Shown here piece by piece: positions 34,015-46,189 of a stretch of DNA of 64,000 bases. This DNA comes from Acheta domesticus. Taxonomy: Eukaryota; Arthropoda; Insecta; Orthoptera; Gryllidae. How positions within the stretch are numbered: position 1 is the stretch's first letter; each line of letters starts with the position of its first letter. The stretch covers positions 145,556,734 through 145,620,733 of the forward strand of contig JAHLJT010000631.1 in NCBI GenBank assembly GCA_031308135.1. The letters run 5' to 3'. Position numbers and translations under genes: made by a program. The notes under the pieces are model-generated. The model saw only the letters and a program-made list of their open reading frames with translations. It made no database searches and was not told the origin of the DNA.

Positions 34015-35300
34015 ATGGCAGTAGCTCGAAGCCATCGTCAGAGATGGACACGGGAGGAATTAAAGGAGGTGATGTGGTGCTTTTACTATGCAAAAGCGAA
34101 AAATGGAGGCTCAGAAATAGAAGTTTTTAAGATATGGAGAGAGCGGAACCCAGATATGAGACCTACCCTAGACTCAAAGAAGCTTACCAGTCAACGACGA
34201 TACATACTCAGCAGTGGAAAATTCACAGCAGAACAACTTGCAGACATCCAGAGAAACGCGGAGTATGTTCACCGATCTAACTATCCACATCACGAACATT
34301 TAGAACCATCTAATATCCCTGAAAATGATGATCCCCTTCAAGGTTCATCTCTTCCAAATGAAACATCCGTCAGTGGTGAAAATTCATCTGGCCATGAGTC
34401 ACACGATAAGGACATGATGCGGGACCTCCTCCCACGCGAGATAGAACGAGTTCGTCTACTTCCATTCGAATCTCGTGCACCGTTGAGGAGAATTTACGAA
34501 AATGCTAAAGCTAAGAGAGTGATAGAAACAGCGAATTCTGTCTTAAATGAGGTTGTACAGACCTCAAGTAGAGATCTAGATATTACTGAAATCAATCACA
34601 TCGTGTATGCAACTGGATATCTAGTATCTCAGATAATCTTGGGGCCAGCCAAGAACACCGATGGCCGACAGCCAGACAGAGTAAAAAGCTATCTACCTCC
34701 ATGGATGAAAAGAATTATGAAACGGATAGCCGACACACGGCGTGAAATATCACTCCTAGCCGAGGCATCTTCTAAGTCAAACCACACGTATCAAGTTCAA
34801 CAGAAAATACTCCATGTTGAACAAAAATATCTAATTGACAATGACGCAACAAGGCTAATGGTAGCTGAAAAGCTAAAAGAGAAAATCCAAGCATGGGCTC
34901 AACGAATAAGTCGGTACAAACGTAGAGAAGATTCCCGTGTACAGAACCGGTTGTTTGAAACAGACGCGAAGAGATTCTATCGCAGTCTGACTGAAAAACC
35001 GAATGGAAATGCTGCCCCTCCTTCAAAAGATGACGTCGAAACATTTTGGTCAGGAATCTGGGAGGAAACCAGATTCTACAACAAAGACGCATCGTGGCTC
35101 CAATCTGAAGTTGATGCTGCAATGGACTCGTGCAAACAGTGGAACATGTTCAAGGATTCTCGAAAGAGGACCTATGCCAAACAATTAAGAACATGAGAAA
35201 CTGGAAATCCCCTGGGGTTGATAAGATCCAGATTTATTGGATTAAGAAATTAACAGCATTACATTCTCATCTTGCAAAGGCTGTTAATAACATCTTAGAA
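34015..35300 (+). pseudogene. RLE LINE ORF, Myb-like N-terminus and start of RT, copy A
   Basis: The ATG at 34015 is the best start; the frame extends upstream only through non-ATG codons. Residues 8-65 or so (RQRWTREELKEVMWCFYYAK ... WRERNPDMRPTLDSKKL) look like a Myb-type DNA-binding helix set, which in this class helps choose the target site. A long charged linker follows. The frame stops at 35194-35196, while the true reading moves at about 35150 to another frame that gives MRNWKSPGVDKIQIYW, the start of the RT fingers. That makes at least two frameshifts in this part. It would act as the RNP protein that binds and cuts target DNA. Confidence 0.8.
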
Positions 35301-36730
35301 ACCATAAGGAACTCCCCGAATGGCTCACTCGCGGCATCACGTATTTGCTACCCAAAGCAGGAGACAGCTCCTTGGCGAAGAACTACAGGCCAATTACGTG
35401 CCTGCCAGTAATGTACAAACTTATAACTGCAGCCATAGATGACAAAATGTATAGGCACCTAGAAAAGAACCATCTGTTGCCAGTTGAACAGAAAGGATGT
35501 CGTAAAGGTTCCTATGGCTGTAAGGAAATCTTGCTTGTGAATAAAATAATTTTGAATGATGTAAAAAAACGAAAACGAAATTTAAGCATGGCTTGGATTG
35601 ACTACCAGAAGGCTTTTGACAGTGTACCACACGATTGGATTTTGAAGACTCTGGAGATCTATCGATTTCATCCTAGACTTGTTGAGTTTTGCAAGGCTAG
35701 TATGAAGTCGTGGAGTACCAGGTTACTAATACACAGCGGAAAGGGAGTAGTAGAAACAAGAAGTATTCAGATTAAGAGGGGAATTTTTCAAGGAGATTCA
35801 CTATCCCCTCTGCTATTTTGCATTAGTTTGATCCCTCTGTCGAGACAACTGTCGCACACTGACTTTGGTTACAAGCTCCATGGTGATGAAAGGCCTATAT
35901 CACATTTATTTTACATGGATGCTCTTAAAGTGTTTGCTAAAAATGAAGCGATTCTCTCCCAAATGCTGTCTGTCATCAATGATTTTAGCAATGACATCTG
36001 CATAAAGTTTGGTCTTGACATGTGTGCAAAAGTCAAGTTAAAAGGAGGAAAAATGACCACGTCAGAAAACATTGAAGTTGATAGACACACTGTGATTCAA
36101 GATCTTGAGCCAGGTAAAACTTACAAATATCTGGGCATTGAAGAATGTGAGACCATCTCGAACAACACAATGAAAGAGAGAATTTGCAAGGAGTATTATA
36201 GAAGAGTGAGACTTGTCCTGCAGTCCGCTCTGAACTCAAGGAATAAAATATCAGCAATAGGTAGTTTGGCGGTGCTTGTAGCCGAATACAGTTTCGGACT
36301 AGTAGACTGGACTGAACAGGAAATTCGCATCATGGATCGAAAAACCAGAAAACTGCTTATAATGCATCATGTTGCCCACCCCCGGGCTGATGTACATAGA
36401 CTTTATGTGTCACGTAAGGAAGGAGGAAGAGGCCGCAGACAAATTGAAACCTCCTGGCACAATGCAATAACTGGGATGGGAAAGTATGTAGTCAGCCATC
36501 AAGATGACCCACTAATGAGGCAGGTCATGAAACCTGACCGAAGAATGGGAAACAGAGGCATTGTAAGTGTAGCAAAAAGCATTGCAAAGAAAACTATGCA
36601 AGACACGTCAAATAACACAGACACTGAACTTCTGGTACTACTAAACATGAAATGTGAGACACAAAAAAATGTTAAAGAAATCGTGGAGAGACAAACCACT
36701 CCACGGACAATACCTAAAAAGAATGGACAA
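35300..36730 (+). pseudogene. RLE LINE reverse transcriptase, copy A, catalytic residue lost
   Basis: From about 35300 one frame runs to 36745. It contains LLPKAGDSSLAKNYRPITCL, motif A MAWIDYQKAFDSVPHDW with its aspartate, motif B RGIFQGDSLSPLLF and motif C reading LFYMDALKVFAKN. Relatives have YMDD at motif C, so the second aspartate is replaced by alanine and the polymerase should be inactive. The thumb motif KYLGIEE and a long connector follow. The frame shifts again near 36700. Length and order match the family. Confidence 0.88.
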
Positions 36731-37463
36731 GGTGCAGATCAATAAAGATCAATCATTTATGTGGCTTAAAAGGGGAAGAATGAAGCCAGAATCGGAAGCA
36801 CTTGTAATAGCTGCCCAAGATCAGGCCTTGAGATCACGACATTATGATAAAGCGGTTCTCAAAATTTCCCAAGATGATAAATGCCGCATTTGTCAGGAAC
36901 ACGTAGAAACCATTGATCATATTGTCTCAGCTTGTCCAATCCTACCAAAGACAGAATACTTGAAAAGACACGACAGGGTGTGCAGCTACCTCCACTGGCA
37001 GATCTGTACCGCCCTCGAAGTTCCGAACACATGCTCCAAAATGTACGAACACTCACCGAAACCGGTGACGTCTGTTGGATTGTGTACGATATTGTACGAC
37101 CAACAAATTCAAACTGGTCGCACGATAGAAGCAAACAAACTGGATATAGTCATCCGGGATTTGGAGAACAAATCATGTTTACTTGTCGATGTTGCTGTAC
37201 CTTGCGATCAAAACGTCGTTACCAAGGAGGCAGAGAAACGTCTTAAATACAAGAGTTTGGAAATCGAGATCAGCCGAATGTGGGGCGTAAAAGCACAGGT
37301 TGTCCCGATAGTTATCGGAGCTCTGGGATTTGTACCGCAAAAGTTGAGTAAGAACTTGTCAAACTCCCTGGTAATTCAAAGGACTGGGAAGTGCAAGAAA
37401 TCGCTTTATTTGGAAGAGCCCACATTTTGCGCAAAGTATTGTAGAGGCACCGACAGCCCTTAG
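36700..37463 (+). pseudogene. RLE LINE CCHC knuckle and restriction-like endonuclease, copy A
   Basis: The sequence has a zinc knuckle CRICQEHVETIDHIVSAC (C-X2-C-X8-H-X4-C), then YLKRHDRVCSYLHWQIC, and the endonuclease core KLDIVIRDLENKSCLLVDVA followed by VPCDQNV and KEAEKRLKYKSLEIE. Relatives read KPDIVI, so a leucine replaces the usual proline next to the catalytic aspartate. The second aspartate (LLVDVAVP) and downstream lysines are present. It ends IVIGALGFVPQKL. In this class the endonuclease makes the first-strand nick that primes reverse transcription. Confidence 0.87.
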
Positions 37464-37569
37464 ATCTACTCCTTAGGTAGCTGGTTGCAACCTGGAGTAG
37501 ATTTTATATTCAGCCGACTCATAACATCTGTAGTCGTGATGTAGTGGAATAATAATAATACCAGAAAAA

Positions 37570-39231
37570 ACCAAAAGTATTCAGATCAACAGGGGTATTT
37601 TTCAAGGAGATTCACTACCCCCTCTGCTGTTTTGCATTTGTTTGATCCCACTATCTAGACAGTTGTCGCAAGCTGACTTTGGATACAAGCTCCATGGTGA
37701 TGAGAAGCCAGTATCAGATTTGTTGTTCATGGGTGATCTTAAAGTGTTTGCTAAGAATGAAGCGATTCTCTCCCAAATGCTGTCTCTCGTGAATGACTTT
37801 AGCAATGACATCTGCATGAAGTTTGGTCTTTGAAGAGTGCAAAAATCAATTTAAAAAGAGGCAAAATGACAACGTCAGAGAGCACTGAATTTGATAGGCA
37901 CACTGTGATTCAAGGTCTTGAGCCAGGTAAAACTTACAAATATCTGGGCACTGAAGGATATCTCGAACGACACAATGAATCTCGAACGACACAATGAACG
38001 AGAGAATTCGCAGGACGTATTACAGAAGAGTGAGACTGGTCCTGTAGTCCGCTCTGAATTGCAGGAATAAAATATTGGCAATTGGTAGTTTGGCGGTGCC
38101 TGTAGCCGAAAACAGTGTTGGACTAGTGGCCTGGACTGAGCAAGAAATTCGCATCATGGATCGAAAAAACAAGAAAATTGCTAACAATGCATCATATTTC
38201 CCACCCTCGAGTTGTTGTACATAGACTTAACGTGTCACGTAAGGAAGGAGGAAGAGGCCTCAGACAAATTGACACCTCATGGCACAACGCAATAGTTGGG
38301 ATGGGAAAGTCAGCCATCAAGATGAACCTCTAATGTGGCAGGTCATGAAATCTGACCGAAACAGAGGCGTTGTTAGTGTAGCAAGAAACATTGCAAAGAA
38401 AATGCATGACACGCAGAATGACAGACACTGAACTTCTGATGCTACTTAGCATGAAATGTGATTCACAAAAAAAAAAAAAAAAAAAGACAAACCACTCCAC
38501 GGACAATATTAGAAACGAATGGATAGGATACAGATCAATACAGATCAATCATGGCTCAAAAGGGGAAGAATGAAGCCAGAATCGGAAGCACTTGTAATAG
38601 CTGCCCAAGATCTGGTCTTGAAAACACGACATTATAAAGCGGTTATCAAAATTTCCCAAGATGATAAATGCTGCATTTGCCAGGAATACGTAGAAACAAT
38701 GGATCATATTGTCTCAGCTTGTCCAATCCTAGCAAAGACCGAATACTTGAAAAGCACGATAGGGTGTGTTGCTACCTCCACTGGCAGATCTGTACGCCCT
38801 CGAAGTTCCAAACACATGCCCCAAGTGGTACGAACACTCACCAAAACTGGTGATGTCTGTTGGATTCTGTACGATTCTGTACGACCAACAAATTTAAACT
38901 GATCGCACGTTAACGACAAACAAACCGGATATTGTTATCCGGGATTTGGAGAAAAAATCGTGTCTACTTGTCGATGCTGCTGTACCTTGCGATCAAAATG
39001 TCGTTACCAAGGAGGCAGAGAAACGTCTTAAATACAAGAGTTTGGAAATCGAGATCAGCCGAATGTGGGGATTTAAAGCACAGGTCGTCCCGATAGTTAT
39101 CGGAGCTCTGTGATTTGTTCCGCAAAACTTGTGCAAGAACTTGTCTAAACTCCCAGGCAATTCAAAAGACTGGGAAGTGCAAGAAATCGTTTTATTTGGA
39201 ACAGTCCACATTTTGCAGAAAGTATTGTAGA
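37570..39231 (+). pseudogene. RLE LINE RT-endonuclease, copy B, broken
   Basis: Pieces lie at 37570-37830 (RT), 38519-38902 (knuckle) and 38920-39230 (endonuclease). The proline of KPDIVI that is lost in copy A is kept here, so the two copies decayed independently. No continuous frame exceeds about 130 codons. Confidence 0.8.
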
Positions 39232-39331
39232 GGCACTGACAGTCACCGGATCTGCTCCTTAGGTAGCTGGTTGCAACCTGGAGTAGATTTTATATTCAGC
39301 CGAAACATAACATATTTTGTAGTGATATAGA

Positions 39332-39334
39332 GGA

Positions 39335-39377
<43 letters not shown>

Positions 39378-39405
39378 TAATAATAATAATTAAAATAATA
39401 ATAAC
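39332..39405. repeat. (AAT)n tail of RLE copy B
   Basis: About 20 trinucleotide units with interruptions, directly followed by a 5'-truncated RTE-like fragment. Confidence 0.93.
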
Positions 39406-39414
39406 AAAAATGAA

Positions 39415-40232
39415 AACACTTGACAGAGGTGGTAAAAGGACTGTATGAGACAACGAGCATTAAGCTGGTTATAAAAGGAAAATTGACACAAGAGATTCCC
39501 ACCAACAAAGGTGTAAGACAGGGCTGTTGCATATCACCGACACTTTTTAATATATACATGGACGTCATGTTTACAACATGGAAATTGAATATAGATCGAG
39601 GGATCTATTTTAGGAAAATATTTTTAAATTCTATTGTATATTTAGAGGACAACGTGATAATACAGGACACTGAAGACAAAATGCAAATGGCCGTATACAG
39701 ATTAAATCAAACTGCAATAGAATATGGCTATAAAATATTCACAGAAAAAACTAAAACTATGGCAAATAAAGGAAAATATCCAGTGAGAACAAAGATTGTG
39801 ATAGTTGGAAAGAGTATAGAACAATATTTTAAATATCTAGGTTGCCACATCTCGTTTGAAAGAGATATAAATTTAGATAAAAGATTAAATAAATTTATAA
39901 ATATATGCGGCACGATACACAGACATCTAAAAAATAAAACAAGGATAGAAACAAGCATACAATTTTTCCACACAAATACTGTGCCAGTATTAAGGTATGG
40001 ATATGAAGCAAGAATAACATCAAAAAAAGATAACTCTAAAATCCAGGCAACTGAAATGAAATTTTTGAGAAGCACTCTACGTTATAATATCCTAGATAAA
40101 AAGAAAAGCACGGAGACAAGAAATAAACTGGGGGTCGAACCACTGCTGAAGAAACTGGAAAGAAATCAGAAAAGATGGTATGAACATCTTATACGAATGC
40201 CCGATAGCAGAGCAATGGAATGCTCTCATTAG
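39415..40232 (+). pseudogene. RTE-like RT fragment, plus strand
   Basis: One open frame of about 270 codons starts immediately after the (AAT)n tract. It has motif B NKGVRQGCCISPTLFNIYMD, motif C IVYLEDNVI (YADD expected, so both middle positions have changed), YFKYLGCHISFERDIN and PVLRYGYEARITSKKDNSKI, ending in ERNQKRWYEHLIRMP. It is missing the endonuclease and the first RT motifs, so it is a 5'-truncated copy. The altered motif C makes it inactive even though the frame is open. Confidence 0.82.
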
Positions 40233-40955
40233 GGCTTAGCGTATTAAAAATTTGTAACGATGGATCGGCGCAACTGCTCTAACAAATCTGAACACGTGAA
40301 CCTTAAAGAAAAGGTTACACGGATACAAAGGATACACGGATCGTTACAGCAACTAACTATGCGCGTTTTGAAATAACGAATTGCATACCATTTATGTCCC
40401 GCTAGGCATAAATGGATTACGTCTGACACACTTTCTTACAGGTTTTCTGTTTTTGAAAACAATACAAAATTGAAGGTTGTGAGTATTGTCAGCCGGAGAA
40501 ACGATTTATATTGATGTCAATAGCTTACATTGAATTGCTCATATACCACTCAAAAAACATCAACGTTACGAAACACTTCGCTGCACTAAGCAACAAAATC
40601 CCTTTGGTAGTAAACTAGTCATTGATTTATGTAATACGGACCCTATTCGCCCGGAATAATGCCAGATACCAGTCGAAGAGGTGTCAAAATAAGACAAAAA
40701 TCTACATTGTTACAATGTTACAATGTTGTCGTAGGTCGTCCATTTAATATTGGTTTTACCCAACTTTAAAATGCATTGAGAGACTTATACTTACGCTTTT
40801 CGTTACCACAAATGTATTCTCTCAGAATACGTAATAATTCGCAAAACATGTTCGATATTTCTATGCTTTAAAGAAAGCACACTGCATCCACAATTCCAAC
40901 AGCAGACCTTATTACAACAGCGGAGGTTTCGCTGCTAGACGAATAGACGGGAAAA
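40233..40955. other. No gene seen
   Basis: Sequence of mixed composition without recognisable coding or repeat borders. The 3' end of the RTE fragment is not defined. Confidence 0.4.
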
Positions 40956-41340
40956 TTAAATTCCCTTTGCCCAGGGAGAAAAGCACCCTGAGTACTGTGC
41001 CCGTTTGCAGTACAAAACGTACTTTCACCCAGCGCCTATTTTTCGTCTCGACTGTTCGTTCCGTGGGCGGGCGCCGCTGCGAGGCTCTTTCGGTGAGTTT
41101 CTGCGGTGTTGGTCGTAACGAGGCACCGCGCGGCGCGGCCCGCGGAGAAAAAGGGCGCAGCGCGAGCCGCTTCGCCGGCGTTTTTGCCCCGCGCCGAAGG
41201 AGCGCGGGCGCCCGAGCGGCGCGGGCGAAGCGCTGCCGAAACGCGCCACAGGAGGAGGGGACGGCCGGGCTTGGATTTGGTGGACCTCGCGGCTGTGGAG
41301 ACGGAAAGGGTGACAGGTTTTGGCGCTTCATTGAAAGTTT
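40956..41340. other. CpG-rich island
   Basis: Dense CpG around 41060-41250 gives long overlapping open frames in four frames at once, which is a base-composition effect. It could be an unmethylated promoter, a first exon or part of a retroelement LTR. Nothing in the translations is recognisable. Confidence 0.35.
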
Positions 41341-41654
41341 CATGTTTCAGGGCGTGACAACATATGTGAGCGTTAGTCCCGTAAGTGAAGTTCATGATTT
41401 TTGTCACGTGACCTTCCCTCGCTGGATGGCGAGATCCGATGCCTACCTACACCACGGCGGGCTTTTCCTCATCCAGGTATCTCCCACCAGCGGGTCACTG
41501 TCTTAGGCGGGATAAGCTCTAAGCTTCGAATTGGTCTCCCGACGTCTGGTATGTGTGATGTATTCATTTGTATAGGACAAGGTGGAGCGCGGTTCTTAGC
41601 CCGTGTGTTAGGGTACTGCTTTGGCATTCACTTAGTATTGATTGGAGAAACCAC

Positions 41655-41825
41655 GAGAAACTAATATCTATCAGAGTGGCCGACCGCTAGAATTCTCCTC
41701 CAGACAGCGGCTTAATTAGAAATATCCTGCCGCCTTTGGGACTCGAATCCTAGAATCTCCCGGTCAGAGCCAATGCAGTGTCATCAGTTGATGCCCTTAG
41801 CCACACAAGCCGGTTTGGCTCTGTA
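41655..41825 (-). repeat. tRNA-derived SINE
   Basis: On the minus strand, A box TGGCTAAGGGC (plus 41793-41803) and B box GGATTCGAGTCCCA (plus 41738-41751) are spaced as in a tRNA-derived RNA polymerase III promoter. The upstream head contains CCGGCTTGTG. A body follows toward lower coordinates, where the 3' limit and TSD are unclear. It is a different family from the SINE at 20.1 kb. Confidence 0.65.
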
Positions 41826-42219
41826 GGACTTGATAACTAAGGAGATGCCGCAGAATACGGCTATTGCGGACTTGGTGACCATCGAGAGAGAAATAGAAAC
41901 ATAGAAATAGAAATAGAGACAGAGGCGATGGTGGTAGAAGTGAGTGAGGATTTCGTGTTTATGTGTCCTCAACTACTTTGGTTATTTGTCTCATTAGTGT
42001 AGTGCATGTAATAACCAGAAGGTTTAGCGAGGCGCGTCGCGAAAGTAGGCCTGAAGCAGTATTTTTCTTAAGGAAGTTTAGAAGCGTGGAAACTGATGAA
42101 GCAAGAATACTTACTTGTACGCAGACAGTAAGAGGCCATAATTAAGAAAGAGAAGAAATCAATTTGGGATGATCTGTAAGTAGTAAAATAAATGCAAGTA
42201 AAGTAATTTCAGCAGTCTC

Positions 42220-43650
42220 GTGGGTGCAGTATTTTTCACGAACGGTCGCAATTGCGAGCATTGAAACAGAGACAGATATATTTACTGATCGGAGAGTGCC
42301 TGAATTTCACGAACCTATAACATGGAGGGAAGTGAATAGTGATATTTTATCCATGAATAGTAAGAAAGTAGGCGGAGCGGACGGCTTTTCGACAAAATTT
42401 ATTTCAAAATTGCGGAACATAGATCCAGAGAATATTCTGGATTTGTATAATAGCATTGTTGATTCCGGATCGTATCCAGAAATCTAGAGTACAGCTATTC
42501 TCCAAACGGCTTTTAAGAATAAAGGTGATACGAATTGCCCAGAAAATTATTGTGGCATTAGTCATTTACCAGCGCTAAGCAAATTGTTATGTAAAATATT
42601 CAACGGGTGACAGTGAATGGGCGGAAAAGATCAGTAAAATCTCAAAATTGTAGGCAGGCGTAAGGAGAGGTTTCGCGACCACCGCGGGTTTCGAAAATGT
42701 TTCTAACTCAATCAATAAGGAAGCTTTAGGACGAAAACTAATGAACGTCTTCCGTAAAGTTTTAAATGTGATGCAGAGCATGTACAGAAAAGTAAATTTC
42801 TGCGTCAGGTGCGGCGACGGAAGTACAACGGGAAAAATAAAATCAACAGTAGGGGTAAGCCAGGGTTGTTCTCTCTCACCGCTATTGTTTATCTTGTTTA
42901 TTAACGATTTAATGACTTGGGGACAGGAAGCGAATACAGCGGTGCCGGAAATTGATGGCCTGGAAATTCCCGGATTACTATATACTGACGATTTAGTCAT
43001 ATGTTTGAAAATTTGAGGGCTTACAGAGGAGTTTAAAGTCTTCGGAGTCCTAGAAAGGTATAGTGAGACATGGACTCTAAAAGTAAATATTCCAAAAACC
43101 AAAATTGTTGTCTTCAAGAATGGGTTTATTTGGGGTAACGAAGAGAAATCGTATTACGTGCAGAATAAGCTGGACAGAGTCAAAACGTTTACATATATAG
43201 GTGCAAAATTTCCCGTGAATGGGAGATAGAATAATTACATAGGGGCGACGCAAAATAAAGGAAGAATAGCGTTCAATGGAATTGTTTGCGCCGTATATAG
43301 TTATTGCCTTTAATAGTGTGCGATACATTGTTTAAATTGCTAGCTATGAATTATGGAGCTGAAATCTGGGGGATGGATAGGAAAGATCGATGTGAGGACG
43401 GTAGTGTAGAAATTTGGAAAGATTTTGAAATGAAACCCATTAAAGTTTGGAATATATTAGCAAGTGAACAGGCTGATACACTGATGCATAGGTGCTTTAG
43501 CGTACAGTTACAGGGAAGAGACAAACGTTCTGGTCGTACAAAATTAAACTTTTACTAGAATGCGCAGGTCTGGGAGACGTTTCTCGGAAAATGGTTAGGG
43601 ATAAGGGAACCAGTGAGATAGAATGGATACTTTTGTGGTAGATGTTCGGA
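42220..43650 (+). pseudogene. Decayed LINE reverse transcriptase, clade unclear
   Basis: Plus-strand pieces in order: EPITWREVNSDILSMNSKKV with GGADGFSTKFI; after a stop, CPENYCGISHLPALSKLLCK; VSQGCSLSPLLFILFINDLM (motif B); LLYTDDLVICLK (motif C, threonine in place of the usual alanine); KVNIPKTKIVVFK and FTYIGAKFPVNGR; AMNYGAEIWGMDRKDR. The stretch where motif A should lie is missing or unreadable around 42650-42730. Order and motifs identify a non-LTR RT. Stops at 42487 and 43017 and frameshifts disable it. Confidence 0.78.
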
Positions 43651-46185
43651 TATTAAAAGGCAGCAACGGCCGAAAAACATTTATGTCATCTCATAGTGTG
43701 CATTTTGCAATGCCCAAAGTTTAAAGAAAAAATCTGCAGCCCTTTTTGAGAAAATATTTTTTTTTTAATTGCTCCATATTGCACGTAATATTAGTGTTTA
43801 AGAATGATTTGTAGGGAAAGTAAGGGTCTTACGTTTCTTCCCGAAGATTAAATCACGGTGACCGGAGAAGCTACGAACAAAGTCTTTCGGAGCAAAGAGT
43901 CGTTGAAATTAAATCAGACAGCGAACCCCATCGCCATCCAACCGGCAGAAAGCACCCTCCAGGGAGCGGCACCCTACTGTTTTTCCTCCCTTTATGACTT
44001 TTTCATTGTTTTCAATGCTCCGTTGGCGATCAGAAAACGAAGACAAAAACTTAATGGTGGGCAAATTTTCTTTTCATCAATTATGTAACTTAGTCAAAGT
44101 AAACCTAGATCCATAGAAAGCTCCCGGTCTGAAACATTTCCCCTTTTCTTTTCCCCTTCCTCCGAAAAACAACAAAGGCACCGGTGACCTCTCTGGAGAG
44201 GGAATTTTTCGCTTTTTCCGGACGTCGCACGCTTGTTGCGGTGTGAGAGGACTCGTCCCCAAGACGGACTTCGCCGGCTCGTCTCTACCGTGCTTCATCT
44301 GGAATTTCTCGCTGCATTGTCACGGCGCAGCCGCCCTGCCCAATACCTTGGCCTGTGGCCAAGGCCCCCAGGGTCGCGGCCACGGTGGTCGGAATGATGC
44401 AGCAGGTTAGGGAAAGATTTTGTACGGGGCTTTGCTGAGGCGACGCGGGACCTCCGCGATCGGACGATTGTTCGAAGTCGTTTCCAAGACATGAGCGACG
44501 ACGAAGTAGGGATGTCCGTGGGGTAGACTTTGGGAACCGTAATTCAACTAGAAAATCCTGCAACGCTACATTTACTCTAGTTGATGTTTGTTAGAGTCAA
44601 GAAAGTATTGGTAAACAATAGTTCGCGTATTACTCTCTGAATTGCCTATGAAGTCTACCATTCATTTTTTTCACTGATCTCTTTCATATTTTCCTCCATT
44701 TCTTAATTTTTGGAGATTACAAATGTCTTATTTACGTCAGAATTATGATTTATACTAAATCAACGTTCTTTTAAAATTTTCTCTCTTAAACAACATCTAT
44801 TTGAATGCAGCGCCAGATTGTAGAACATTTTCCATTGTGTGAAGACGTGATGCAGGGTCAAAACAGTATTGCAATAACTTTCTTACCTTTCTTCTTAACT
44901 TTCTTAATAGCATTTAAGGGAAGTCTGACGGTTCTATCTGTTCTATGTTAAATTGATTATATCTTTGACTCTTTATCTCAGAAACTACTTAGAACTTTGA
45001 CATTTTTACAGCACATTCTGAAATTATTGTTTATTATACTTAACCAGAATTATTTGAACAGAATATCATAAAACCATTTTACAGAATTTTAAAAACTAAT
45101 AGAAAACACATTTAAAAATTAGACAAATATTAATCCATAATTCTAACAATTTTACACTCTGCCTCATTATTTTAATTAAGTAGTTCATTCATCTATACAT
45201 AAAGCTACATTGAAAATTGTATCTATTTGTCTTTAATAGTTTCTGAGAAAATGGGTCATATGTACAGTTGCCGACAAATGAAATGGGTAACGGTCAAATT
45301 CAGAAGTCACAGTCTTTCCGCGCATTCTGGCACACTGTACGGACGATAACGCCATCTGGTTCTTTCATAGTTAACTATTACAAAACAACATTCTGAACCA
45401 ACTGCCAACGACTGAGAAGCTGATAGGCTAGATTTCCCGGAATCATGATCTCTAGTATGAACGTTCTCTATGATACGCGTGTTAATCCGAATGATTGAGA
45501 GTATTGGCGTAGAAGGCACAGGGGGCGGGGATAATCTCCATCGCGTCGTGATGCAAGCCATTTAAACGTCTACAAGAAATATATCAATAAAGATAATATC
45601 ATACATTACGACATAAAAAGTTCAGCACATGCATTATAATTAGTGGATTTAAAAAGGAAATTTGGAAATTTTTAATTCTAATTTACTTGCAAAAAAAATC
45701 AATTGAATATCCCCTCCATTAACGCAAAACAACTTAAGTACGTGAACGAATATTACGGATTTGAAAAGGATTCACGACAAGGAAACTCAGCCACGTACAA
45801 AGAGAAAAAACAACAAACATCCTGGAAAACGTAGTTGGTAATATAAACTTTGTTGATGCATTCTTTATTGGAGAAAATAACACAGGAAGAATAATGAGAT
45901 AAAATGTCAATCACGAAGTACAGGAATAAATTAAAAGGTAAAGACACATATAGAATATGTTGTCACAAGACAGGAAAGAGTGATCTATGCTGCAGTCTGG
46001 CAAGTAGCAACACAAGAAAGAGAAGAGGGGAAAATAATGAAGATCGGCTATAAGAAATAGAAATAAATGGAAAATGGGAGTATTGGTACAATACCATGAA
46101 CAAAACCTCAAAAAACTAAGGAAAAGTTCATGGAGTTTCAAAAGCATCAACGATAAACAACACACGACTGCATCCAAGACACTAT
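43651..46185. other. No gene recognised
   Basis: Contains a moderately GC-rich part (about 44080-44540) whose minus-strand open frames are not recognisable. AT-rich sequence (44600-45250) has a TTTCTGAGAAAA motif, and a second GC-richer part lies at 45300-45560. No inverted or tandem repeat borders were found. Confidence 0.4.
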
Positions 46186-46189
46186 ATAA

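Larger units (their letters stand above)
34015..37556 (+). mobile_element. LINE with restriction-like endonuclease, copy A (near full length)
   Basis: A long interrupted coding region is followed by a short 3' UTR (37465-37540, with GGTAGCTGGTTGCAACCTGG) and an (AAT)n tail of 4-5 units at about 37545-37560. The 3' UTR is shared with copies B (39240-39320), C (60483-60560, minus) and E (63950-64000, minus). The domain order is Myb-like, RT, CCHC knuckle and PD-(D/E)XK-type endonuclease. This places it among the R2/R4/NeSL/Hero-type non-LTR elements; the exact clade is not determined. Confidence 0.87.
37567..39405 (+). mobile_element. RLE LINE copy B, 5'-truncated, head-to-tail after copy A
   Basis: Copy B begins within RT motif B sequence (SIQINRGIFQGDSLPPLLF), a few bases after the (AAT)n tail of copy A, in the same orientation. 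It runs through motif C (LLFMGDLKVFAKN, with YMDD changed to FMGD), a broken connector, the knuckle CCICQEYVETMDHIVSAC, and KPDIVIRDLEKKSCLLVDAA. The shared 3' UTR and an (AAT)n tail (about 39332-39405) follow. Frameshifts, a poly(A) run at 38467-38486 and small deletions break it. Confidence 0.87.

Noticed and set aside
33850..34015. Upstream start of the RLE LINE frame at 34003
   Set aside because: The codon there is TTG. The first ATG in frame is at 34015, just before the Myb-like domain.
39259..39568. Minus-strand frames rich in Ile/Tyr near 39.3-39.5 kb
   Set aside because: They are translations of the (AAT)n tail and the antisense of the RTE fragment.
41000..41410. Several overlapping open frames on both strands, up to 179 codons
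   Set aside because: All are Arg/Ala/Pro-rich and lie in a CpG island where stops are rare. None is recognisable.
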